From the NCBI GenBank assembly GCA_934597535.1, contig CAKTRT010000007.1, positions 1-45,547 of the forward strand: 45,547 bases of DNA, in the 5' to 3' direction. Source of the DNA: an uncultured Oscillospiraceae bacterium. Its GTDB lineage: Bacteria; Bacillota; Clostridia; Oscillospirales; Oscillospiraceae. The position numbers and the translations under genes are program-made. Positions 28,918-36,751 of this stretch are shown piece after piece (the stretch's first letter is position 1; each line of letters starts with the position of its first letter). The notes below the pieces were generated by a model that was given only the letters and a program-made list of their open reading frames with translations, did no database searches and was not told the DNA's origin.

Positions 28918-29808
28918 ATGGCAAACACAACTCGCGGCCTTGGCAAGGGTCTTGGCGCGCTGCTGGGCGACGAAGCCCTGCGCACCGATACATCCGGCAG
29001 TCTCTGCCTTCCCATTTCGCAGATCGAACCATTTGCCGGTCAGCCGCGCCGCCGGTTTGACGAGGACGCGCTTCAGGATCTCGCGGACTCTATCCGCGAG
29101 CACGGCATCATTCAGCCGCTGACAGTCCGCCGCCTTTCCTCCGGTTACTATCAGATCATCGCCGGCGAACGCCGCTGGCGTGCCGCGCGCATCGCCGGTC
29201 TCTCCGAGGTTCCCGCCATCGTCATCGAGGCGGACGACCGCAAGATGACCGAGCTTTCCCTCATCGAGAACCTCCAGCGCGAAGACCTCGACCCCATCGA
29301 AGAAGCCGAGGGATATAAAACCCTGATGGACAACTACCAGCTTACGCAGGAGGAGGCCGCCGAGCGCGTGGGCAAGTCCCGCTCCGCCGTTGCCAACAGC
29401 CTGCGCCTGCTCGGTCTCTGCCCCGAGGTGCGCCAAATGCTGCAAAGCGGCGTTCTCTCCGGCGGCCACGCCCGTGCGCTGCTGCCGTTGAAAGCCGGCC
29501 TTCAGCTCGAAGCGGCCAAAACAGTCGCCGCTCAGGGCCTGAGCGTCCGCCAGACTGAAGCGCTGGCCAAACGCCTCACCTCCGTCAAGGAGGAAAAAGC
29601 CCCCTCGAACGAAGAATTGATGGCTGAAAGCTACAGCAAGCTTGCTGCGCAGGAGCTGAGCGACACACTGGGCCGCACCTGCCGCATCGTGTCCGGCAAG
29701 AAAAAGGGCCGCATTGAACTGGATTACTACGGCATGGACGATCTGAACGATCTGCTCGAAGCGCTTGCCGCCATCAAAAAGCGCAGGAACGGGGGCGAGC
29801 AGCAATGA
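28918..29808 (+). CDS. parB: Chromosome partitioning protein ParB/Spo0J
   Basis: ParB is a CTP-dependent DNA clamp that loads at parS. The 296-residue protein starts with RGLGKGLGALLGDE, the ParA-interacting tail found in chromosomal ParBs. The CTPase domain has QPRRRFDEDAL and GERRWRAAR, the HTH follows (TQEEAAERVGKSRSAVANSL), then a C-terminal dimerisation domain. AAAGGAG lies 10 nt before the ATG. The intergenic gap from parA holds a small hairpin (about 28864-28879). Its stop overlaps the next gene by 4 bp. Confidence 0.95.
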   Translation: MANTTRGLGKGLGALLGDEALRTDTSGSLCLPISQIEPFAGQPRRRFDEDALQDLADSIREHGIIQPLTVRRLSSGYYQIIAGERRWRAARIAGLSEVPAIVIEADDRKMTELSLIENLQREDLDPIEEAEGYKTLMDNYQLTQEEAAERVGKSRSAVANSLRLLGLCPEVRQMLQSGVLSGGHARALLPLKAGLQLEAAKTVAAQGLSVRQTEALAKRLTSVKEEKAPSNEELMAESYSKLAAQELSDTLGRTCRIVSGKKKGRIELDYYGMDDLNDLLEALAAIKKRRNGGEQQ

Positions 29809-30374
29809 CCGATTTTGTCCACGAACCGCCCAAGGATCCGAGCAAGCCGCCTGTTCCGGGCGAAGACAAGCCCACCACCGAGCGCGAACGCATGAAAAAA
29901 GTGTACACCTACGTCGCCGTGCTTTTCGCCGTGGCATTTCTGCTGATCCTTTGGACATTTCTGATGAACCAGCGCAGCATGAACGAGATCAAAAGCGGCA
30001 ACAGCGCCCTACTTGACACGCTGGAGGAAAGCGAGGTCCTTCAGGCTCGCGCAACAGAGCTGGAAAACGAGGTCAGCGTGCTCGAGGCAAAGTTGTCCGC
30101 CGCCGAAAAAGACAGCAAAACGCTCGCCGAGACCGTCGGCGTGCAGTCCGATCAGCTCCGCGCGCTCGACTGGCTGCTCGAGATCGAAACCGCCTACAGC
30201 ACCGGCGATCTCGACGCCGCGAAAGACAACATCCGCTCATTCGAGGAGACTGGCACATCGGAATTCCTGCCCAAGGAGCCGCTGCGTACCGGTATCACCG
30301 GCGACGACGCCCCCTCCCCCGCCGCGCGCTACCAGTCCATTGTGGACAAGCTGTTTCCGGACGGCGTAAAATAA
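29805..30374 (+). CDS. Membrane-anchored coiled-coil protein coupled to parB, function unknown
   Basis: The ATG overlaps the parB stop (ATGA), so the protein is translationally coupled to ParB. Its 189 residues comprise a Pro/Lys-rich cytoplasmic N-terminus of about 30, one TM helix at about 33-54, a coiled coil at about 57-115 with regular leucines (ELENEVSVLEAKLSAAEKD), and a compact C-terminal domain with YSTGDLDAAKDNIRSFE. The topology would put the coiled coil outside the membrane. I do not recognise the family. A link with chromosome anchoring or division is suggested only by position. Confidence 0.85.
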   Translation: MTDFVHEPPKDPSKPPVPGEDKPTTERERMKKVYTYVAVLFAVAFLLILWTFLMNQRSMNEIKSGNSALLDTLEESEVLQARATELENEVSVLEAKLSAAEKDSKTLAETVGVQSDQLRALDWLLEIETAYSTGDLDAAKDNIRSFEETGTSEFLPKEPLRTGITGDDAPSPAARYQSIVDKLFPDGVK

Positions 30375-30421
30375 GAAGTCAAATGGTCATTTACTTTACA
30401 ACGATAACGAGGTAAATCATT

Positions 30422-31726
30422 ATGCTGGATATGAAATTCCTGCGGGAAAATCCCGATCTGGTCAAGGAAAACATCAAGAAGAAGTTCCAGGACGAAAAGC
30501 TCCCCCTCGTCGACGAGGTCATCGAGCTCGACGCCAAGAACCGCGCCGCCATCACCGAGGCGAGCGAGCTGCGCGCCAGCCGCAACGCCCTCTCGAAGCA
30601 GATCGGCATGCTGATGGGTCAGGCGAAGAAGGACCCGAGCAAGCTCGAAGAAGCCGAAAAGATCAAGGCAACCGTCAAGGCGAACGCCGACCGCCTCGCC
30701 GAGCTTGAAAAGCTCGAAGAGGAGTATGAGCAGAAGATCCACAAGATCATGCTGCTGATCCCGAACATCATCGACCCCAGCGTCCCCATCGGCCCGGACG
30801 ACAGCTGCAATGTCGAGGTCGAGCGTTTCGGCGAGCCGAAGGTCCCCGATTTTGAAATTCCCTACCACACGCAGATCATGGAGAGCTTCGACGGCGTCGA
30901 CATGGACGCCGCGGGCCGCGTCTCCGGCGCGGGCTTCTACTACCTGCTCGGCGACATCGCGCGCCTGCACGAGGGCGTGCTCGCCTACGCGCGCGACTTT
31001 ATGATCGACAAGGGCTTCACGTTCTGCATCCCGCCGTTCATGATCCACGGCAACGTGGTCGAGGGCGTCATGAGCCAGAACGACATGGACGCCATGATGT
31101 ACAAGATCGAGGGTGAGGACCTCTACCTCATCGGCACGAGCGAGCACTCGATGGTCGGCCGCTTCATCGGCGAGATCCTGCCCGAAAGCAGCCTGCCCCA
31201 GACGCTGACGTCCTACTCCCCCTGCTTCCGCAAGGAAAAGGGATCGCACGGCATCGAGGAGCGCGGCGTTTACCGCATCCACCAGTTCGAAAAGCAGGAA
31301 ATGATCGTCGTCTGCAAGCCCGAAGAGAGCATGGACTGGTACAACAGGATGTGGAAGTGGAGCGTCGAGCTGTTCCGCTCGATGGACATCCCCGTCCGTC
31401 AGCTTGAGTGCTGCTCCGGCGACCTCGCCGACCTCAAGGTCAAGTCCTGCGATATCGAGGCCTGGTCCCCGCGCCAGAAGAAGTATTTCGAGGTCTGCTC
31501 CTGCTCCAACCTCGGCGACGCGCAGGCCCGCCGCCTCAAGATCCGCGTCAAGGGCGAGGACGGCAAGATGTACCTGCCGCACACGCTCAACAACACCGTT
31601 GTCGCGCCCCCGCGCATGCTGATCGCGTTCCTCGAGAACAACCTCCAGGCCGACGGCTCGGTGCTCATCCCCAAGGTCCTCCAGCCTTACATGGGCGGCA
31701 AGACCGTTCTCATCCCCAAAAAGTAA
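30422..31726 (+). CDS. serS: Seryl-tRNA synthetase, divergent motifs
   Basis: The 434-residue enzyme has the N-terminal antiparallel coiled-coil arm (about 28-105) and a class II catalytic core. The order of motifs is that of SerRS, but several differ from the common bacterial form. The serine-site TAE is TSE (LIGTSEHS), motif 2 reads FRKEKGSHGIEERGVYRIHQFEK rather than the GxxGRDTxGLxRxHQF pattern, and motif 3 is NNTVVAPPRMLIAFLENN where NGSGLAVGRTL is usual. The motif-3 arginine is retained. It probably still charges tRNA-Ser and is the only copy in view. No T-box precedes it. Confidence 0.9.
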   Translation: MLDMKFLRENPDLVKENIKKKFQDEKLPLVDEVIELDAKNRAAITEASELRASRNALSKQIGMLMGQAKKDPSKLEEAEKIKATVKANADRLAELEKLEEEYEQKIHKIMLLIPNIIDPSVPIGPDDSCNVEVERFGEPKVPDFEIPYHTQIMESFDGVDMDAAGRVSGAGFYYLLGDIARLHEGVLAYARDFMIDKGFTFCIPPFMIHGNVVEGVMSQNDMDAMMYKIEGEDLYLIGTSEHSMVGRFIGEILPESSLPQTLTSYSPCFRKEKGSHGIEERGVYRIHQFEKQEMIVVCKPEESMDWYNRMWKWSVELFRSMDIPVRQLECCSGDLADLKVKSCDIEAWSPRQKKYFEVCSCSNLGDAQARRLKIRVKGEDGKMYLPHTLNNTVVAPPRMLIAFLENNLQADGSVLIPKVLQPYMGGKTVLIPKK

Positions 31727-31804
31727 TTCCAATTCGCAATATTGCCTTGGATTTATACGAACAGTTTTCATTTCTGCACATTTTTCATCAAAGAGGTGCT
31801 TCCC

Positions 31805-32242
31805 ATGAAGAAGTTTTTTGAAGAGTTCAAGGCCTTTGCCATGCGCGGCAATGTGCTGGATATGGCCGTCGGAGTTGTCATCGGCGGCGCATTCGGCAAG
31901 ATCACGGCCTCGCTCGTGGGCGATATCATTATGCCGCTCATCTCGATGCTGACCGGCGGCATCGACTTCTCCAGCTGGAAGTGGGTGCTCAAGGAGGCGG
32001 TCATGGAGGGCAAAGAAGTCATCGACCCCGAAATTGCCGTCAACTACGGCAACCTGATCGCCGTCATCCTCGATTTTATCATCATCGCGTTCGCCGTGTT
32101 CTGCATGGTCAAGGCCATCAACAAAATGCACGACAGGCTCTCAAAGCCCGCCGAGCCGGAGCCGGAGAAGGCCCCCGAGCCGACGAAGGAGGAGCTGCTG
32201 CTCACCGAAATTCGTGACCTCTTAAAGGAGCAGAGCAAATGA
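31805..32242 (+). CDS. mscL: Large-conductance mechanosensitive channel MscL
   Basis: MscL opens under membrane tension to release osmolytes. The 145-residue protein has the N-terminal amphipathic helix MKKFFEEFKAFAMRGN, TM1 with the pore block LDMAVGVVIGGAFGKI, TM2 (about 88-110) and a charged C-terminal helix. AAAGAGG precedes the ATG; the longer in-frame ORF from 31742 lacks a ribosome binding site. Its stop overlaps rsmG by 4 bp. Confidence 0.95.
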   Translation: MKKFFEEFKAFAMRGNVLDMAVGVVIGGAFGKITASLVGDIIMPLISMLTGGIDFSSWKWVLKEAVMEGKEVIDPEIAVNYGNLIAVILDFIIIAFAVFCMVKAINKMHDRLSKPAEPEPEKAPEPTKEELLLTEIRDLLKEQSK

Positions 32243-32934
32243 GAGCGCTGCTGACTGCCGGCCTCAGCGAACTCGGGCTGGATGCCGCCCGCGTCCCGTT
32301 GTTGGAGCGTTTTTCCTCCCTGCTGCTGGAAAAAAACAAGGTGATGAACCTCACGGCCATCACCGAGCCCGGCGCCGTCGCGCAGCTCCATCTGCTCGAC
32401 AGCGCGGCGCTGCTGCAATTTGTCGATCTGACGGACAAAGCCGTCGTCGATGTCGGAACCGGCGCGGGCTTTCCCGGCATGCCGCTGCGCATCCTCAAGG
32501 ATGACTTCGACCTCACGCTGCTCGACTCGCTCGGCAAGCGCGTCAACTGGCTCGCCGAGGTTTGTGACGAATTGCAGTTAAAGCGCGTTCAATGCGTCCA
32601 CGCGCGCGCAGAGGAATTTGCCGCGCAGCACCGCGAAGCATATGACCTCGCCGTCTCCCGCGCAGTCGCGCAGCTCAATATGCTTGCCGAGCTTTGCCTG
32701 CCGCTGGTGCGGGTGGGCGGGCAGTTTGCCGCCATGAAGAGCGTGGACACCGAGGAGGAGATCGACGCGGCAAAGAGCGCCATCAAGGCGCTCGGCGGCC
32801 GGATCGTCCGCGTTGCGGATTACACCATCCCGACGAGCGATGTCGTCCACCGCCTCGTCATCGTCGAAAAGGTCTCCCCTACCCCGCGTGCGTATCCCCG
32901 CGCCTTCGCCAGGATCAAGAAATCTCCGCTGTGA
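32239..32934 (+). CDS. rsmG: 16S rRNA (guanine527-N7)-methyltransferase RsmG
   Basis: A 231-residue SAM-dependent methyltransferase (formerly GidB). The SAM motif VVDVGTGAGFPGMPLRI is at about 69-85, and LLDSLGKRVNWLAEV and AVSRAVAQLNMLAELCLPL are also typical. It starts inside the mscL stop (ATGA). RsmG commonly sits near parAB and the origin in Firmicutes, in line with this neighbourhood. Confidence 0.96.
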   Translation: MRALLTAGLSELGLDAARVPLLERFSSLLLEKNKVMNLTAITEPGAVAQLHLLDSAALLQFVDLTDKAVVDVGTGAGFPGMPLRILKDDFDLTLLDSLGKRVNWLAEVCDELQLKRVQCVHARAEEFAAQHREAYDLAVSRAVAQLNMLAELCLPLVRVGGQFAAMKSVDTEEEIDAAKSAIKALGGRIVRVADYTIPTSDVVHRLVIVEKVSPTPRAYPRAFARIKKSPL

Positions 32935-32955
32935 GCCGAAAAGGAGGATCGTCCC

Positions 32956-33696
32956 TTGTCTCAGGTCATCGCCGTGGTGTCCGGTAAGGGCGGCACCGGA
33001 AAAACTTCATTCACCGCGCTCACCGGCATGGCGCTCTCCCGGCTTGGCAAAAAGGTGCTGCTGCTCGACTGTGACGTGGGCCTGCGCAACCTCGACCTCT
33101 ACCTCGGCATGTCGGACTGTGCGCTCATGGATTTTACCGACGTGATCTCCGGCCGCACGACGCTGACGCGAGCCGTCGCGCGCCATCCGCTTTATCCAAA
33201 CCTCTATCTTCTTACCGCCCCCGTCAGCTCCTTCACCGCCCTGCCAGACAGGGCGGAAATGAAGCGTCTGCTTGATGAGATCCGCCGCTATTTTGATTTT
33301 TGCCTGATCGACGCCGCTGCCGGCATCGGCGAGGCCTTCACGCTGGCTACCTGCTGCGCCGACCGCGCCGTGGTCGTCACCACAAACGATCCCTCCAGCC
33401 TGCGCGACGCGCAGCGCACCGTGATGGAGCTGCGCGATTTTCCCACAGGAAAGCTGCATCTGGTCGTCAACCGCGTGCGGAAAAAGCTGCTGCAATCGCT
33501 GCATGCCACCATCGATGACGCCATAGACGCCTCAGGCCTCCCGCTGCTTGGCGTCATCCCCGAGGACGAATATATCCCCACCCTGCTCGGCCGCGGGCTC
33601 GATCATCCGCTCAAATATTACACGGGCGCGCTCTGCGCCTGCGAAAACATTGCGCGCCGCCTCTGCGGCGAACGGATCCGCCTGATGCGTCTCTGA
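32956..33696 (+). CDS. minD: MinD-like septum-site ATPase without MinC/MinE neighbours
   Basis: The 246-residue protein has a deviant Walker A (SGKGGTGKTS, K11 and K16), LLLDCDVGLRNLDLYLG, which is typical of MinD, and IDAAAGIGEAF in the switch II position. The last residues (ARRLCGERIRLMRL) could form the amphipathic membrane-targeting helix. The start is TTG after AAGGAGG. In many Clostridia minC-minD-minE-rodA-mgsA follow PBP2; here only minD and mgsA stay together, and minC, minE and rodA are not in the window. A related MinD/FlhG-type ATPase cannot be excluded. Confidence 0.8.
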   Translation: MSQVIAVVSGKGGTGKTSFTALTGMALSRLGKKVLLLDCDVGLRNLDLYLGMSDCALMDFTDVISGRTTLTRAVARHPLYPNLYLLTAPVSSFTALPDRAEMKRLLDEIRRYFDFCLIDAAAGIGEAFTLATCCADRAVVVTTNDPSSLRDAQRTVMELRDFPTGKLHLVVNRVRKKLLQSLHATIDDAIDASGLPLLGVIPEDEYIPTLLGRGLDHPLKYYTGALCACENIARRLCGERIRLMRL

Positions 33697-33743
33697 TCGC
33701 TGAAGCAAATTAAAAATCACACCAGAAAGGACTGTGACAAAAT

Positions 33744-34160
33744 ATGAACATTGCCCTCATGGCACACGACAACAAGAAGGAACTGATGGTGCAGTTCTGT
33801 ACCGCCTATGCCGGCATTCTCTCGCGCCATACCCTCTGCGCCACCAGCGTGACCGGCAAAATGGTCAGCGAGGCGAGCGGTCTTCCGATCCACCTCTTCA
33901 TGGCGCGCATCCACGGCGGCACTGAGCAGATCGGCGCGCGCATCGCCTATAACGAGATCGATATGGTCATCTTTCTCTGCGATCCCGGCGACCCGCGCTA
34001 CAACGACAGCTTGACTTACATCACCAAGCTCTGCGACCAGAACAACATCCCCTTTGCCACCAACCTCGCCACCGCCGAGATGCTCGTCATGGGTCTTGCG
34101 CGCGGCGACCTCGACTGGCGCGATATCGTCAACCCCAAAACCAAGCCCTTCACCACCTGA
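33744..34160 (+). CDS. mgsA: Methylglyoxal synthase
   Basis: MgsA converts dihydroxyacetone phosphate to methylglyoxal and phosphate. The 138-residue protein has MNIALMAHDNKKELMVQF at the N-terminus, the phosphate-binding TSVTGKM, the GGTEQIGARIA loop and FLCDPGDPRYNDSL, and the NIPFATNLATAE motif near the end. Next to minD it keeps a piece of the standard min-rodA-mgsA order. Confidence 0.95.
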   Translation: MNIALMAHDNKKELMVQFCTAYAGILSRHTLCATSVTGKMVSEASGLPIHLFMARIHGGTEQIGARIAYNEIDMVIFLCDPGDPRYNDSLTYITKLCDQNNIPFATNLATAEMLVMGLARGDLDWRDIVNPKTKPFTT

Positions 34161-34228
34161 CAGGCGGTCAACATAAATACAATTTGTAATTTCATTATAT
34201 TTTTATACAAACAGGAGTGGATTTTACC

Positions 34229-35995
34229 ATGATGCAATCCCGTACACACAACTGCGGCGAGCTTCGCGCGCAGCATGCAGGCGAGCACGTCAAGCTCGTC
34301 GGCTGGATGGAGAACGTCCGCGAAGTCGGCGGCAGTCTCGCCTTTGTCGTCCTGCGCGACTTCTACGGCACGACGCAGATCGTCGTCGAGACGAGCGAGC
34401 TGCTCGCCCAGATCAAGGGCTACAACAAAGAGAGCACCATCTCCGTCGAGGGCGCCGTGCACGAGCGTGCGAGCAAAAACCCCAACCAGCCCACCGGCGA
34501 TATCGAGGTCGTACCCGAAAAGATCGAGCTGCTCGGCCGCTGCCGCTACAACTCCCTGCCGTTTGAGATCAACCGCAGCCGCGAGGCCGACGAGACCCAA
34601 CGTCTCAAGTACCGCTATCTCGACCTGCGCAACCCCGCCGTCAAGAAGAACATCATCCTGCGCTGCAACGTCATTGCCGCGCTGCGCAAGGCCATGATGG
34701 AGCACGACTTCCTCGAGATCACCACCCCGATCCTGACGGCCTCCTCCCCCGAGGGCGCGCGCGACTACCTCGTCCCCGCCCGCAAGCACCCCGGCAAGTT
34801 CTACGCCCTGCCGCAGGCCCCGCAGCAGTTCAAGCAGCTGCTGATGACCTCCGGCTTTGACCGTTACTTCCAGATCGCGCCGTGCTTCCGTGATGAGGAC
34901 GCGCGCGGCGACCGCAGCCCCGGCGAGTTCTATCAGCTCGATATGGAGATGGCGTTCGCCTCTCAGGAAGACGTCTTCGCCGTCTGCGAGGATGTCCTGC
35001 CCCCGATCTTCGCAAAGTTCGGCACCTATGACATCGCCTCCCAGCCCCCGTTCCGCCGCATCAAGTACCTCGACGCGCTCGAGATTTACGGCAGTGATAA
35101 GCCGGACCTGCGCATCGACCTGACCGCGACGAACGTCTCCTCCCTCTTCGAGGGAAGCAGCTTTGAGGTCCTTGCGGACAAGACCGTCAAGGCCGTCGCC
35201 ATCTCCAACTGCACGCTCACGCGCAAGCAGATCGACAAGCTCCTGACCGACTGCGAGGTGCAGGCGGGCGCGAAGGGCTACTGGTTCAAGGTCGACGAAA
35301 AGGGCGACCTCGCCGGCGGCATCGCGAAGTTTGTCGACAAGGAAGCTGCTTCCAAGCTCCTGCCGCTCGAGCCTAACACGCTCGTGCTCGTCGCGGGCGG
35401 CGAGCTGGCCACCAAGCTCGTCGGCGTGATGATCAAGACCTTCGGCCCCGCGTGCGAGGGTCACATGGACAAGGAGCGCTACGAGTTCTGCTGGATCGTC
35501 GACTTCCCGATGTATGAGATCGGTGACGAGAGCGGCGAGCTCGAGTTCTGCCACAACCCGTTCTCCATGCCCTCCGGCGGCCTCGAGGTGCTGCTCAAGG
35601 CCGAGCGCGGCGAGATCGACCCGCTGAGCATCACCGCCGACCAGTACGACCTCGTCTGCAACGGCGTGGAGCTTTCTTCCGGCGCCGTGCGTAACCACGA
35701 CCCCGAGATCATGATCAAGGCCTTTGAGCTCGTCCGCCTCGGCGAAGAGGACGTGAAGGCCAAGTTCCCCGCCATGTACAACGCCTTCTGCTACGGCGCG
35801 CCCCCGCACGCCGGTATCGCCCCGGGCGTCGACCGCATGGTCATGCTGCTCGCCGGTGAGGATTCCATCCGCGAGATCATTCCCTTCCCGATGAACAAGA
35901 ACGCCCAGGATATCATGATGGGCGCGCCCAGCGAGGTGACGCAGAAGCAGCTCGATGAGCTGCATATTGCGGTCACGGCGCATGAAGAAGAATAA
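34229..35995 (+). CDS. aspS: Aspartyl-tRNA synthetase
   Basis: A bacterial-type class IIb synthetase of 588 residues: OB-fold anticodon-binding domain (1-110), catalytic core with LKYRYLDLRNP, ARKHPGKFYALPQAPQQ and the motif 2 CFRDEDARGDRSPGEFYQLD, a GAD insertion domain (about 285-420), and motif 3 GIAPGVDRMVML. The start is set at the ATG at 34229, after ACAGGAG (34211-34217); the GTG at 34217 overlaps that site and a second ATG directly follows. Whether it also charges tRNA-Asn cannot be settled here. Confidence 0.96.
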   Translation: MMQSRTHNCGELRAQHAGEHVKLVGWMENVREVGGSLAFVVLRDFYGTTQIVVETSELLAQIKGYNKESTISVEGAVHERASKNPNQPTGDIEVVPEKIELLGRCRYNSLPFEINRSREADETQRLKYRYLDLRNPAVKKNIILRCNVIAALRKAMMEHDFLEITTPILTASSPEGARDYLVPARKHPGKFYALPQAPQQFKQLLMTSGFDRYFQIAPCFRDEDARGDRSPGEFYQLDMEMAFASQEDVFAVCEDVLPPIFAKFGTYDIASQPPFRRIKYLDALEIYGSDKPDLRIDLTATNVSSLFEGSSFEVLADKTVKAVAISNCTLTRKQIDKLLTDCEVQAGAKGYWFKVDEKGDLAGGIAKFVDKEAASKLLPLEPNTLVLVAGGELATKLVGVMIKTFGPACEGHMDKERYEFCWIVDFPMYEIGDESGELEFCHNPFSMPSGGLEVLLKAERGEIDPLSITADQYDLVCNGVELSSGAVRNHDPEIMIKAFELVRLGEEDVKAKFPAMYNAFCYGAPPHAGIAPGVDRMVMLLAGEDSIREIIPFPMNKNAQDIMMGAPSEVTQKQLDELHIAVTAHEEE

Positions 35996-36028
35996 TTCAG
36001 CTCTCACTGCGTGAGGGTGCAATGGTTT

Positions 36029-36117
36029 CCCTGCGCCGCGCAGGGGAACGGTAAAGGGGGGCTATTCTCTTTCCTCGGAAAGAGAATAGCTCCCCTTATC
36101 CCCCCAAGAGAAAGGGA
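36029..36117 (+). repeat. Hairpin repeat, left copy (after aspS)
   Basis: A CCCTGCG/CGCAGGG hairpin (36029-36045), the 15-mer GGAACGGTAAAGGGG (36045-36059), an 18-bp stem carrying CTATTCTCTTT (36056-36073 with 36078-36095, one G-U pair) and the tail CCCCCCAAGAGAAAGGG (about 36101-36117). It can end aspS transcription. The stem and tail recur inverted at 36565-36617. Confidence 0.85.
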
Positions 36118-36631
36118 TTTAATTGGCAGTCCCGGGCTCGAATGGCCATTATGCCTTCGGAATGGGAATGCCTGCGCGCGGCGGAGCCGCATTTAGCATT
36201 GCAAGACGATTTGCCTCTGCTTCTATTATCCGCTGTTGCGCAGCCGTTGGCGGCTTTGCCGCCTTACGGATGCGGTACACCCCTTGCGGGTGCCGCTCTG
36301 CCCATCTTGTAGAAGTACAGACTAATCATCGTCTACCGCCAGTCTCCACAATGCGGCGAGCGAAGCAATGCCGCATTCGACACGCAATCTTCCGCCAAGC
36401 AAACGTCACTCGCGCCTCACGATAGTAAGGCGCGGTTGCGATTGGTAACGACTTGTAGGACTCATGGCGAAGCCATGTACACCGCACTTACATTGCGCAG
36501 CGCGTGCAGCTCTTCGAGCCAAAATCTGCCAATGTCGGGGGACGAGGGGTACTCCCCTCGTCCTTTCTCTTGGGGGTGTAAGGGGGATATTCTCTTTCGA
36601 GAAAGAGAATATCCCCCTTTCCCGCGTCCCC
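36029..36631. repeat. Putative miniature inverted-repeat (MITE-like) element between aspS and glyS
   Basis: Two copies of a unit of about 65 bp face each other: 36049-36117 and, reversed, about 36565-36631. Aligned in the same sense they share the AAAGGGGG start, the ATTCTCTTT hairpin, CCCCTTA and CCCCCAAGAGAAAGG. The core of about 440 bp has no convincing ORF and many short hairpins: 36249-36263, 36350-36377, 36412-36433, 36463-36477 and 36540-36563. The shape suggests a non-autonomous mobile element or a large structured locus. I see no transposase and no clear target duplication. Confidence 0.45.
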
Positions 36632-36644
36632 ACACGGTGTGGGG
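36565..36644 (-). repeat. Hairpin repeat, right (inverted) copy
   Basis: A 16-bp stem with ATATTCTCTTT (36582-36597 with 36602-36617), preceded by CCTTTCTCTTGGGGG, which is the reverse complement of the left-copy tail, and followed by an 8-bp CCCCACAC/GTGTGGGG hairpin (36628-36644). The second hairpin has a counterpart at 42920-42938. Confidence 0.85.
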
Positions 36645-36690
36645 AAAAAGGAGCAGCGCTGCCGCGCTGCAATCCCCCGTGCCCATGCGG

Positions 36691-36730
36691 AAAAGAAGGG
36701 CATTCTCTCGCATGAGAGAATGCCCTTCTT
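36691..36730 (-). terminator. Terminator of glyS
   Basis: A 17-bp stem (36693-36709 with 36714-36730) around GCAT, followed on the minus strand by a U-run (complement of 36691-36694). The stem includes GCATTCTCTC, a shortened relative of the hairpin family nearby. Confidence 0.75.
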
Positions 36731-36751
36731 CTGTTTCCGGAGCAAAAAGGA

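Noticed and set aside
36029..36730. CRISPR-like array in the repeat-rich gap
   Set aside because: The repeats are palindromic hairpins of differing length with irregular spacing; there are no regular direct repeats with unique spacers and no cas genes.
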